Shown here in pieces: positions 18,972 through 27,482 of a stretch of DNA of 37,165 nucleotides (position 1 is its first letter; every line of letters begins with the position of its first letter). The notes beneath the pieces were generated by a model, which saw nothing but the letters and a program-made list of their open reading frames with translations, had not been told where the DNA came from and searched no databases. The position numbers were made by a program, and so were the translations under genes. The stretch is from the NCBI GenBank assembly GCA_946623785.1, contig CAMORM010000011.1, positions 1-37,165 on the forward strand, written 5' to 3'. Origin of the DNA: an uncultured Verrucomicrobiota bacterium. Its GTDB lineage: Bacteria > Verrucomicrobiota > Kiritimatiellia > RFP12 > UBA1067.

Positions 18972-21875
18972 ATGGCGATGAAATCCATTGAGATGAAGGA
19001 TGGACGGAACGGGAACCTTGCGACAAGCAAGGCCCGCAGACTTGTTTTGGCGTCGATTGCATGCGCGCTGGCGGGTTGCGCGCTTGCGTCGCCGATTGCC
19101 GCACCGGCCGAGACATACGACGTTGTGGTCGTAGGCGGTACGTCCTACGGCATCGCAGCCGCGACTGCCGCGCAGGAAGCTGGTGCGAAGGTGTTCGTGG
19201 CGGCTCCGCGCGGGTACCTCGGCGAAGATCTCGCCGGCAAGTACATCCTTCTGCCTGACAATACTGACGACGCTTCGCACCCGATGTACGCTAAGCTCTG
19301 GGCTGAGAAGGGCAGGGTGCAGAAGCCGCTCGCCATCAAGAAGCTCCTTGACCGCACGCTCCTCGACGCGAAGCTCCCGTTCCGCACGTGGATGCCGACC
19401 GTCGACGTTGCGAAGGACTCCGAAGGGCGCGTTGCAGGAATCGTGGTCTGGACGCGCAGCGGCAGGCGCACCATCGGCGCGAAGTGCGTGGTCGACGCAA
19501 CCGAGCGCGCGTGGATTTCGCGCTGCGCCGGCGCGGAGTTCGCGCCTTTCCCGTCAGGCGAATACGTCTTCACGCGCAACGTCGTGTCCGGTGAGGAGCC
19601 GAAGGCGGAGGGCATTGAGGTGTGCAAGCTGGCCGGCGTCGGCAAGCACCGCATACAGAAGCGCCTAAGCGAAACAGATCCGGCGGAGGTGCATGGGACG
19701 CTCTGGTCGTGCACGATGAAGATCCCGATGAAGGACGGCAGCGCGCTTTCCTTCGCCGCCGCAGAGCAGTTCGCGCGCGACAAGACGTGGACACGCCAGC
19801 ACCTCGAGGCGGCCGATACGCTCGTGATGGCCTCGCCGCCGGACCGGCTCCTCAAGCCTGCCGAGGGCGTGTTTACGGCAGGGCCCCTTGCCGGCGAAGC
19901 CTATGCGAAGCCAGGTTCGGCGCTTGTCGCGGCGGCTGAGCTCGGCCGCACTGCGGCTGCGTACGCGAAGACGAGCAAGGCCGGCAAGCCGGTTGCCCCG
20001 TCCAGGGAGGTCATTCCGGCAGTCGCTTCCTGCGACGTTCTCGTGGCTGGCGTTGGGACCGGCGGCGCGCCCGCGACTATCGCGGCGGCGCGCAGCGGCG
20101 CGAAGACCATGGGCTTCGAGTGGGCCTACAAGTGCGGCGGACTTACGACCGAGGGCATGATCGGCGGCTACTACTACGGCAACTGCGTTGGCTTCACTAA
20201 GGAGATCGACGCCGGAGTGCCGGGCGAAGGCATTGTCTACGTGGCGGCGAAGGACCAGTGGTTCCGCAGCGAGGCGCGCAAGGCCGGCGCGGAGATCGTG
20301 TTCGGCTCGTTCGTCGCAGATGCCGTTGTCGAGAACGGTCGCATCGCAGGCGCTGTCGTGGTGTTTTCCGACGGCTCGACGGGCGTCGTCAGGTGCCGCG
20401 CGGCTGTCGACTCCACTGGCAACTCCGACCTTGCGGCAGCCGCAGGCGAGGAGACCGAGTTCATCAACGCCGACGAGCTCTCGCTCCAGGGCGCGTCGTT
20501 CGTGCGCAAGTCGCTCGGCGCAAGCAACCAGAACGTCGACTACTCGTTCATCGACGACACAGACGCGGAGGACCTCTGGTACATCTCCCTGCGCGGACGT
20601 GTCTGCTACCAGGACTACTTCTGGGACCAGAGCCAGGTCATAGACACGCGTGAACGCCGCCGCATCCGCGGGGTCTTCAGGGTCAGCCCGCAGGACGTGA
20701 TGCTCGCGCGCACGTACCCCGACACCGTGTGCATAACGCGTTCAAGCTTCGATACGCACGGGCAGACCATAGACCCCCAGTTCTTCATCGAGGCACCGCC
20801 GCACAAGCCGATATTCGTGAGCCTCCCGTACCGTGCGCTCCAGCCCAAGAAAACGGACAATCTGCTCGTGATTGGCCTCGGACTGAGCGCGCATCGCGAC
20901 GCGATGCCGATCCTCCGCATGGAGCCGGACGTCCAGAACCAGGGCTTTGTGGCGGGCACGGCCTGCGCGATGGCGCTGAAGGACGGCAAGACCACGCGCA
21001 CTCTCGACGTCAAGGAGCTGCAGAAGGTGCTTGTCGACAAGGGCGTAGTGCCGGAGTCCGTGCTTACGGAGAAGGACACGTTCCCGCTCTCCGACGGGAC
21101 AATCGACGAAGCTGTTGCGTCGCTGCCCGAGGCGTTCAGCGGCCTTGAAGGGGAGTACACTAAGACCACTGCAGACGCATACCGCTGCCTCGCGGTCGTG
21201 TTCGCAGAACAGCAGCGCGCGCTTGCGCCCCTGCGCGAGGCCTATGGAAAGGCCGATTCTGCTGCGAAGAAGCTTGTCTACGCGCACATGCTCGCCTTCC
21301 TCGGCGACGGAACAGGCGTTGCCGACATCGCAGCAAAGGTCATGGAATCGTCCTGGGACAAGGGATGGAACTACCGCGGCATGGGCCAGTTCGGGCGCAG
21401 CGTGAGCTGGCTCGACAGCTACATCATCGCGCTCGGCCGCACGAAGAGCCCTGCGGCTTTCGGTGCCGTGGCCATGCGCGCAAAGGAGCTTGGGCCGGAC
21501 AGCGAATATTCCCACTTCCGCGCCGTGGCGATGGCGTTCGAGTCCATTGGCGACCGCCGCGCAGCGCCGATTCTGAAGGAGCTCCTCTCCAAACCGGGGG
21601 TTGGCGGTCACTCTTTCCTCTTCGAGCGCGACGGCGTGCCGGCAATCAAGGACTACGACAAATACAAATTCTCCGACAAGGACGGAAAGGCGACTGGCGG
21701 CAACGCGGTGCCGGACCGCGAGCGTTCGGCCTGCCTGCGTGAGCTCGCGCTCGCGCGCGCGCTGTACAGGCTTGGCGACGCTGACGGCCTTGGCGAGAAG
21801 ACGCTCCGCGCATACGTGGCGGATCCACGCAGGGCCTACGCCAACCACGCCAGCAAGGTCCTTTCCGGTAAATGA
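18972..21875 (+). CDS. FAD-dependent oxidoreductase lipoprotein with two FAD_oxidored-like segments and helical-repeat C-terminus
   Basis: Lipobox ACALAGC; dinucleotide motifs TYDVVVVGGTSYGIAAATAAQEAG and SCDVLVAGVGTGGAPATIAAARSGA; CGGLTTEGMIGGYYYGN. Confidence 0.85.
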   Translation: MAMKSIEMKDGRNGNLATSKARRLVLASIACALAGCALASPIAAPAETYDVVVVGGTSYGIAAATAAQEAGAKVFVAAPRGYLGEDLAGKYILLPDNTDDASHPMYAKLWAEKGRVQKPLAIKKLLDRTLLDAKLPFRTWMPTVDVAKDSEGRVAGIVVWTRSGRRTIGAKCVVDATERAWISRCAGAEFAPFPSGEYVFTRNVVSGEEPKAEGIEVCKLAGVGKHRIQKRLSETDPAEVHGTLWSCTMKIPMKDGSALSFAAAEQFARDKTWTRQHLEAADTLVMASPPDRLLKPAEGVFTAGPLAGEAYAKPGSALVAAAELGRTAAAYAKTSKAGKPVAPSREVIPAVASCDVLVAGVGTGGAPATIAAARSGAKTMGFEWAYKCGGLTTEGMIGGYYYGNCVGFTKEIDAGVPGEGIVYVAAKDQWFRSEARKAGAEIVFGSFVADAVVENGRIAGAVVVFSDGSTGVVRCRAAVDSTGNSDLAAAAGEETEFINADELSLQGASFVRKSLGASNQNVDYSFIDDTDAEDLWYISLRGRVCYQDYFWDQSQVIDTRERRRIRGVFRVSPQDVMLARTYPDTVCITRSSFDTHGQTIDPQFFIEAPPHKPIFVSLPYRALQPKKTDNLLVIGLGLSAHRDAMPILRMEPDVQNQGFVAGTACAMALKDGKTTRTLDVKELQKVLVDKGVVPESVLTEKDTFPLSDGTIDEAVASLPEAFSGLEGEYTKTTADAYRCLAVVFAEQQRALAPLREAYGKADSAAKKLVYAHMLAFLGDGTGVADIAAKVMESSWDKGWNYRGMGQFGRSVSWLDSYIIALGRTKSPAAFGAVAMRAKELGPDSEYSHFRAVAMAFESIGDRRAAPILKELLSKPGVGGHSFLFERDGVPAIKDYDKYKFSDKDGKATGGNAVPDRERSACLRELALARALYRLGDADGLGEKTLRAYVADPRRAYANHASKVLSGK

Positions 21876-22063
21876 CGGCAGGCTATATTCGTCTGCCGAC
21901 ACATGGACAACTAGCCATGGCAATGCCTCTGAAACAATGAAACATATTGATGTCAAGAAGCGCGCTGTTGCATGCTGAGCGGTTGCAGCCGCAAATGCGG
22001 CGTATGCGTCAAACGGGTCTTCGGGAGTATTTGGAAAGCTGATTTCAGAAAGGGTTCTACCGA

Positions 22064-23110
22064 ATGGAAAACGTAAAGGTTCTGGTTACAGGCGGAAGCG
22101 GTTTTCTCGCCATCAACATGATTCGCTATCTGCGCGACCACGGAGTGAAGGACATCCGCACGCTCGACATCGCGCCGTTCGACTATCCCGAGGCGGATGA
22201 GGTCGACCACGTTCTCGGCGATGTGCGCGACCTCGAGTGCGTGCGCAAGTGCATGAAGGGCGTGAAGTGGGTGATACACACTGCAGCCGCGCTTCCGCTC
22301 TATTCAGAGGAGGACATCATCTCCACCGAGGTCAAGGGCTCGGAGAACGTCCTCAAGGCGGCCGAAGAAGAGGGCGTCGAGAGGTTCGTCCAGATTTCCT
22401 CGACCGCGGTATACGGCGTGCCCAAGCACCATCCGCTCTACGAGACGGACCTGCTTGTCGGCGTCGGTCCGTACGGCCTCGGCAAGATCAACGCCGAGAT
22501 AAAGTGCCACGAGGCGCGTCAGCGCGGAATGTGCGTGACGATCATCCGTCCGAAGAGCTTCATCGGACCGGAGCGTCTCGGAGTGTTCGCGCTCTTCTAC
22601 GACTGGGCGTACACGGGACACGGCTTCCCGATGATCGGAAGCGGCAAGAACCGCTACCAGCTGATGGATGTCGATGACCTGGACCAGGCGATATGGCTGT
22701 CCCTCACCGGCCCGCGCGAGGCCGCGAACGACACGTACAACATCGGCGCGGAGGAGTTCACCACGATGCGCGAGGACTACCAGGCGGTCCTTGACCGTGC
22801 GGGCCACGGCAAGAAGATACGCGGGATGCCGGTTAAGCCGATAGTCTTCATCCTGCGCATACTCGAGAAGCTGCATCTTTCGCCGCTGTACCCGTGGGTC
22901 TACGAGACGGCGTCCACCGACAGCTTCGTCTCGATCGACAAGGCGAAGGCGAAGCTCGGGTTCCGTCCGAAGTACTCCAACAAGGACGCCCTTTTGCGCA
23001 ACTATGACTGGTATGTGGAGCACCTGAAGGAGTTCGAGGGCAAGACCGGCGTGTCGCACCGCGTCCCGTGGAAGCAGGGCCTTCTCGCCTGCGCCAAGTG
23101 GTTCTTCTAG
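22064..23110 (+). CDS. NAD(P)-dependent epimerase/dehydratase (extended SDR)
   Basis: [50 protein letters not shown] (YxxxK variant). Confidence 0.88.
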   Translation: MENVKVLVTGGSGFLAINMIRYLRDHGVKDIRTLDIAPFDYPEADEVDHVLGDVRDLECVRKCMKGVKWVIHTAAALPLYSEEDIISTEVKGSENVLKAAEEEGVERFVQISSTAVYGVPKHHPLYETDLLVGVGPYGLGKINAEIKCHEARQRGMCVTIIRPKSFIGPERLGVFALFYDWAYTGHGFPMIGSGKNRYQLMDVDDLDQAIWLSLTGPREAANDTYNIGAEEFTTMREDYQAVLDRAGHGKKIRGMPVKPIVFILRILEKLHLSPLYPWVYETASTDSFVSIDKAKAKLGFRPKYSNKDALLRNYDWYVEHLKEFEGKTGVSHRVPWKQGLLACAKWFF

Positions 23111-23129
23111 CCTCCCACCCCCACCACCC

Positions 23130-23233
23130 AACCACCCAACCACCCAACCACCCAACCACTTAACCACCTAACCACCTAACCACCTAACCACTTAACCACC
23201 TAACCACCTAACCACCTAACCACATAACCAATT
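23130..23233. repeat. Octamer tandem array, about 13 AACCACYY units
   Basis: aaccaccc x3, aaccactt, aaccacct x3, aaccactt, aaccacct x3, aaccacat, aaccaatt; ends 3 nt before the next ATG. Confidence 0.95.
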
Positions 23234-23236
23234 ACC

Positions 23237-24499
23237 ATGGAACGTTTCGAACTTGAACAGCCGCTCCAGGAGGAGATCCGCGGCGGAGTGCTCGGCGATG
23301 GCTTCATGAAGCTCGTGCAGAGCGTGCGCCGAAACGGAAAGACATTCCGCATCGCGCTGAGGCCCGTCGAGATCGGCGGCGAGAAGCGCTTCCAGGCGGA
23401 GATGACGGACGAAGGCCGCACGCAGGTGAAGAACTTCGACGCGAACGGAATCGCCGCGGGGCTCGAGGAGATCATCGCGCAGAAGGGCGCGCGAGAGCTG
23501 CACCTCATGACCGCGAAGGGCGATCTCCACGTGCGCGTCACGAAGAAGGGTCATGTGCTCGTGTCGCGCAGCGCGCAGATGAACCGCGTCGCGAAGGTCC
23601 AGCCGCACGACCGCGTGAAGCACCTTCCCCTGAACTCCTTTGATTCCGGTGCGCTTCTCAAGTCAATCGGAATAGCGGACGGCGAAGGCAAGGTTCGCGC
23701 CTCCATGCGAGGCAAGTACGACCAGGTGAACGAGTTCCTCAAGGTAGTCGGCGAGACCGTGCCGAACGCAAAGTCGGAGTCACCCGATTCGCCGGCCTCG
23801 ATAACCGTTGTCGACTGCGGATGCGGCAAGGCGTACCTCACTTTCGCGCTTTGGTACTACCTGTCGCAGACGCTCGGATACGCCAAAGTGCGCGTAATCG
23901 GGGTCGACCGGCGGGATGACGTGATATCGTCCGCTGAGAAGACAGCGGGCGAACTCGACCTCTCGGGGCAAGTGTCGTTTGCCAAGTCAGACCTTGCGGA
24001 CTTCGACCTTAAGTCTTCGTTCCCTGACGCCTCCGAGGCACCGCTCATGGTCGTTTCGCTCCACGCATGCGACACAGCCACGGACGAGGCGCTCGCCAAG
24101 GCCGTCGAGTGGAAGGCCCGCTGGATACTTTCGGCGCCGTGCTGCCAGCACGAACTGCAGAAGTCCGTCGGTTCGGAGGGGAACATGAACCTTCCGCGCG
24201 CGGCGTTCAACGCCGTAATGCGGCACGGCATCCTGCGCGAGCGCCTCTGCGACATTCTCACCGATTCGTTCCGAGCGACCATCCTGCGCATCCTCGGGTT
24301 CAAGACGCAGGTCATGGAGTTCGTCTCTCCGGACGCGACCGCGCGGAACATCATGCTCAAGGCGGAGTTCTCCGTAAAGCGCGGGCAGGCGCAGCCAGTC
24401 TCGGAGTATCTCGAGCTCAGGGATTTCTGGGGCGTTACTCCATGGCTCGAGACGCGCCTCGCCACGCTCCTCGACCCTCATCTAAAACGGTTCGACTGA
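23237..24499 (+). CDS. Class I SAM-dependent methyltransferase (Methyltransf_32-like)
   Basis: TVVDCGCGKAYLTFALWYYLSQTLGYAKVRVIGVDRRDDVI; LMVVSLHACDTATDEAL; APCCQHEL. Confidence 0.82.
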   Translation: MERFELEQPLQEEIRGGVLGDGFMKLVQSVRRNGKTFRIALRPVEIGGEKRFQAEMTDEGRTQVKNFDANGIAAGLEEIIAQKGARELHLMTAKGDLHVRVTKKGHVLVSRSAQMNRVAKVQPHDRVKHLPLNSFDSGALLKSIGIADGEGKVRASMRGKYDQVNEFLKVVGETVPNAKSESPDSPASITVVDCGCGKAYLTFALWYYLSQTLGYAKVRVIGVDRRDDVISSAEKTAGELDLSGQVSFAKSDLADFDLKSSFPDASEAPLMVVSLHACDTATDEALAKAVEWKARWILSAPCCQHELQKSVGSEGNMNLPRAAFNAVMRHGILRERLCDILTDSFRATILRILGFKTQVMEFVSPDATARNIMLKAEFSVKRGQAQPVSEYLELRDFWGVTPWLETRLATLLDPHLKRFD

Positions 24500-24543
24500 A
24501 ACGAAATTCGGCGCCCGTGATTTCCCCAGCCTGCGGTTGGCTG

Positions 24544-24573
24544 TTGCAGCTGCCGAAGGTGGTGTGGTATAAT
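24544..24573 (+). promoter_or_regulatory. Putative promoter TTGCAG-N18-TATAAT
   Basis: TTGCAG 24544-24549; GTGTGGTATAAT 24562-24573, upstream of the GH95 gene. Confidence 0.55.
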
Positions 24574-24619
24574 TCACGCAGTATGTAAAGGAAAATCATA
24601 TTGCCACGGAGGGAAAAGG

Positions 24620-26575
24620 ATGATGAAGGCGGCTGTGTTTGCGTTGGCGGCGATGGCGGTATCAGGCGCGTTCTGCGCCGAGAACGTGATCTGGGATGAC
24701 CGTCCGGGCGACAAATGGGAGAATTCGTGGTATCCGCTCGGCAACGGGCGGCTTGGCTGCATGGTCGACGGCGGGGCGCGGAAGCTCCGCATCCAGTTCA
24801 ATGTCGACTCGCTCTGGACCGGCGGCGAGAACGTCTCCACCGCTGTGAGCGACGGCGAGTCGGACAGGACCGACGCCACGATGGGCAACTACCAGAACTT
24901 CGGCGAGCTTGAGATCGAGCTCCCAAAGCTTCCCGAAGGTGAGATTACAGGATATCGTCGCGAACTCAATCTCTCCACAGCTACGTATACCGACAGGTTC
25001 AAGGTCGGAGGCGTTGCCATTCGCCGAAGGATATTCGTAAGCGCCCCTGACGATGCGGTGTTCATCGAAACATGCATGGATCCAGGCGACGGGCCAGGCG
25101 CAATCGAAATGAACATCTCTCTCAATGGCGCACACGGCGAGCCGAAGGAGTCATCTTCTCTGAACGGTAATCCTGTCAAGTTCTCAGGCCGTCTTGCAAA
25201 CGGGTTGGAATACGCCGCTTGTGCGGAGTTCATACCGATGGGATCCAAGCTTCAGTCGGTCGTCGCGCTTAGGGCTGCAACGGGAAAGCCATTCACTCCT
25301 CCGGTAAAGCGGGAATTGCTCGATAAACTTCTCGACCGACACGTCAAGGACTATAGGAAATACTACGACCGCATGACGTTCGAGCTCGGCGATGGCGACA
25401 AGACTGTGCCCACGCGCGTGCGCCTCGACCGCGTGCGCAAGGGCGCGAAGGATACAGGGCTTGTCGCGCTGCAGTTCAACTTCGGGCGCTACCTGCTCAT
25501 TTCCTGTTCGCGCCCGGGAACGCTCCCCGCGAACCTGCAGGGACTTTGGAACAACTCGAACAAACCGCCGTGGCACAGCGACTACCACACGAACATAAAC
25601 CTCCAGATGAACTACTGGGGGGCGGACGCGGCTAACCTCTCTGACTGCTTCACGCCGCTCTCCGACTGGATGATCAAGACGCTTCCCGTCGTTGAGAAGG
25701 GGACGCGCGCAGCATTTCCCAATTCGAAAGGCTACGCCTACCGCACGAGCGCGAATGCGATCGGCGGGGGCGGCTGGCGCTGGAACTTCGCCGGCGCTCC
25801 GTGGCTCGCTGCGCAGTGCTACGACCACTGGCTCTTCACGCGCGACGACAAGTACCTGCGCGACGTGTGCTGGCCGCTCATGAAAGGCGCGGCGGAGTTC
25901 ATGATCACAACGCAGCTCAAGGAGCGCCCCGACGGAACAGTCGTCGTGAAGAACGGCTGGAGCCCCGAGCATGGTCCGCGCGAGGACGGCGTTGCGCACG
26001 ACCAGCAGATCGTGCGCGAGCTCTTCCGCTGCATAGTCGCTGCGGCGAAGCAGCTAAAGATCGACGACGATTTCACGCGCGAGGTCGCGCGCATCGAGCC
26101 GAAGCTCCTCAAGGACAAGATCGGCAAGTGGGGCCAGCTCCAGGAATGGGAGACCGATCGCGACGTTAAGGGCGACCAGCATCGTCATACGAGCCACCTC
26201 TACGCAGTGTACCCCGGTTCCACCATTTCGCCAAAGACGACACCTGAGCTCGCCGAAGCCGCCAAGGTCGCGCTTGCTGGCCGCACGCTTACTGGCGATT
26301 CGCGCCGCAGCTGGACGTGGCCCTGGCGCGCAGCGCTGTGGGCGCGCCTAGGAGAAGGCGGCAAGGCCGGCGAGATGCTGGAGTCGCTTCTCAGGTACAA
26401 CACGCTCGACAACATGTTCGCGACGCATCCGCCGTTCCAGATCGACGGCAACCTCGGAATGGTCGCCGCTGTCTGCGAAATGCTCCTTGAGCGCGCCATT
26501 CCGTCCGACTGGCCGCACGGCTCCGCAAACGGGCTGCGCACGCGCGACGGCAAGACGACTGAAGTAAAGTGGTGA
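24620..26575 (+). CDS. GH95-family glycoside hydrolase (alpha-L-fucosidase/galactosidase-like), compact form
   Basis: WYPLGNGRLGCMVDGG...LQFNVDSLWTGG; SRPGTLPANLQGLWNNSNKPPWHSDYHTNINLQMNYWGA; NGWSPEHG; FQIDGNLGMVAAVCEML. Confidence 0.9.
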   Translation: MMKAAVFALAAMAVSGAFCAENVIWDDRPGDKWENSWYPLGNGRLGCMVDGGARKLRIQFNVDSLWTGGENVSTAVSDGESDRTDATMGNYQNFGELEIELPKLPEGEITGYRRELNLSTATYTDRFKVGGVAIRRRIFVSAPDDAVFIETCMDPGDGPGAIEMNISLNGAHGEPKESSSLNGNPVKFSGRLANGLEYAACAEFIPMGSKLQSVVALRAATGKPFTPPVKRELLDKLLDRHVKDYRKYYDRMTFELGDGDKTVPTRVRLDRVRKGAKDTGLVALQFNFGRYLLISCSRPGTLPANLQGLWNNSNKPPWHSDYHTNINLQMNYWGADAANLSDCFTPLSDWMIKTLPVVEKGTRAAFPNSKGYAYRTSANAIGGGGWRWNFAGAPWLAAQCYDHWLFTRDDKYLRDVCWPLMKGAAEFMITTQLKERPDGTVVVKNGWSPEHGPREDGVAHDQQIVRELFRCIVAAAKQLKIDDDFTREVARIEPKLLKDKIGKWGQLQEWETDRDVKGDQHRHTSHLYAVYPGSTISPKTTPELAEAAKVALAGRTLTGDSRRSWTWPWRAALWARLGEGGKAGEMLESLLRYNTLDNMFATHPPFQIDGNLGMVAAVCEMLLERAIPSDWPHGSANGLRTRDGKTTEVKW

Positions 26576-26600
26576 GAATTCCCGCGGATGCCCCTTTGGT

Positions 26601-27482
26601 CTACTTGTTCTCGGTGAAGTCGTCTTCAGTGTCCATGTTCCATCCGCGCGGTCCGTATATGCCGTTGCCCGACGATATGAAGGCCGTGTGGCTCTTTTCG
26701 TGGACCCAGCCTTCCTTGCCGTTCGACTTGTATGGCGTATGGAAAGACTCCACGTGGCAGTCGAGGAACGCCATGTTGCAGTGGCGCTTCCTTCCTCTTC
26801 CATGGCGGAAGGCCTGCGTCCCTGCTTTTCTGAGCGAGCTGGACGAGCCGTCCCAGTCCATGTCCTGCTTTGTCGCGCGCATGAACTTGTTGGCGCCGCC
26901 CGAGTACCCGCCGTCGCCGAACACGACAACGCGGTCCGGGAACTTCACCTGGTCTCGGTGCGTTGGATAGCGGCGCTTCCCGGCGTCTCCTTCGGCGTAG
27001 CCGATGTACGCAACGTTGTAGTTGTATCCCGTGAGAGTGTTTTCGTCCCAGTTGTCGGAATCGCCCAGGCATTTTGGGCATCCCAGGATCAGCGACTTTC
27101 CGCGTTCACCCCTGAACATCTCCCCGGCCTTCCAGAGGTTGTCGCCTTTCTTCTTTGTGAAGTCCCAGCAGAACGACTCGTACTCCTTCCAGGTCGTCAC
27201 GCCGTGGAGCTCGGGTTTTTCCCTGGGGTAGATCCATACGTCGCCGGTGTGCATGCAGTAGTTCGCGTCGTGGCTGCCTGGGTCGATGTATCCCCATGGA
27301 TAGTAGCCTGTCTCCAGCGCGTAGCTGTTGGCGAACTGCGCAAGCTGGCGGAGGCGGCTTTTGCACAGCGTGTCGATCGCCTCTTCGCGGGCATCGACTG
27401 CGATTGGGATGATTGCCGACATGAGTATGCCGACAACCGCCACCACCACCAGTAGTTCGAGTATTGTGAAGGCTCTCTTCAA
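26601..27482 (-). CDS. Type II secretion/prepilin-like protein (H-X9-DG-like family)
   Basis: TTG start overlapping the upstream TGA (TTGA); prepilin motif KRA/FTILELLVVVAVVGILMSAIIPIA; C-terminal FRHGRGRKRHCNMAFLDCHVESF. The listed start 27554 is an over-extension. Confidence 0.85.
   Translation of the reverse strand: MKRAFTILELLVVVAVVGILMSAIIPIAVDAREEAIDTLCKSRLRQLAQFANSYALETGYYPWGYIDPGSHDANYCMHTGDVWIYPREKPELHGVTTWKEYESFCWDFTKKKGDNLWKAGEMFRGERGKSLILGCPKCLGDSDNWDENTLTGYNYNVAYIGYAEGDAGKRRYPTHRDQVKFPDRVVVFGDGGYSGGANKFMRATKQDMDWDGSSSSLRKAGTQAFRHGRGRKRHCNMAFLDCHVESFHTPYKSNGKEGWVHEKSHTAFISSGNGIYGPRGWNMDTEDDFTENK

Noticed and set aside
17354-19030. Minus-strand 558-aa ORF across the polyprenyl synthetase and coiled-coil genes
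   Set aside because: Antisense shadow of two plus-strand genes with better coding character.
21880-21900. CGGCAG...CTGCCG hairpin after the FAD gene as a terminator
   Set aside because: No T tract follows; stem only 6 bp with an 11-nt loop.
20742-21956. Minus-strand 404-aa ORF opposite the FAD oxidoreductase
   Set aside because: Low-complexity antisense frame; the plus strand holds clear FAD-binding motifs.
23111-23233. Possible CRISPR array
   Set aside because: Contiguous 8-bp units with no unique spacers and no cas genes; simple tandem repeat.
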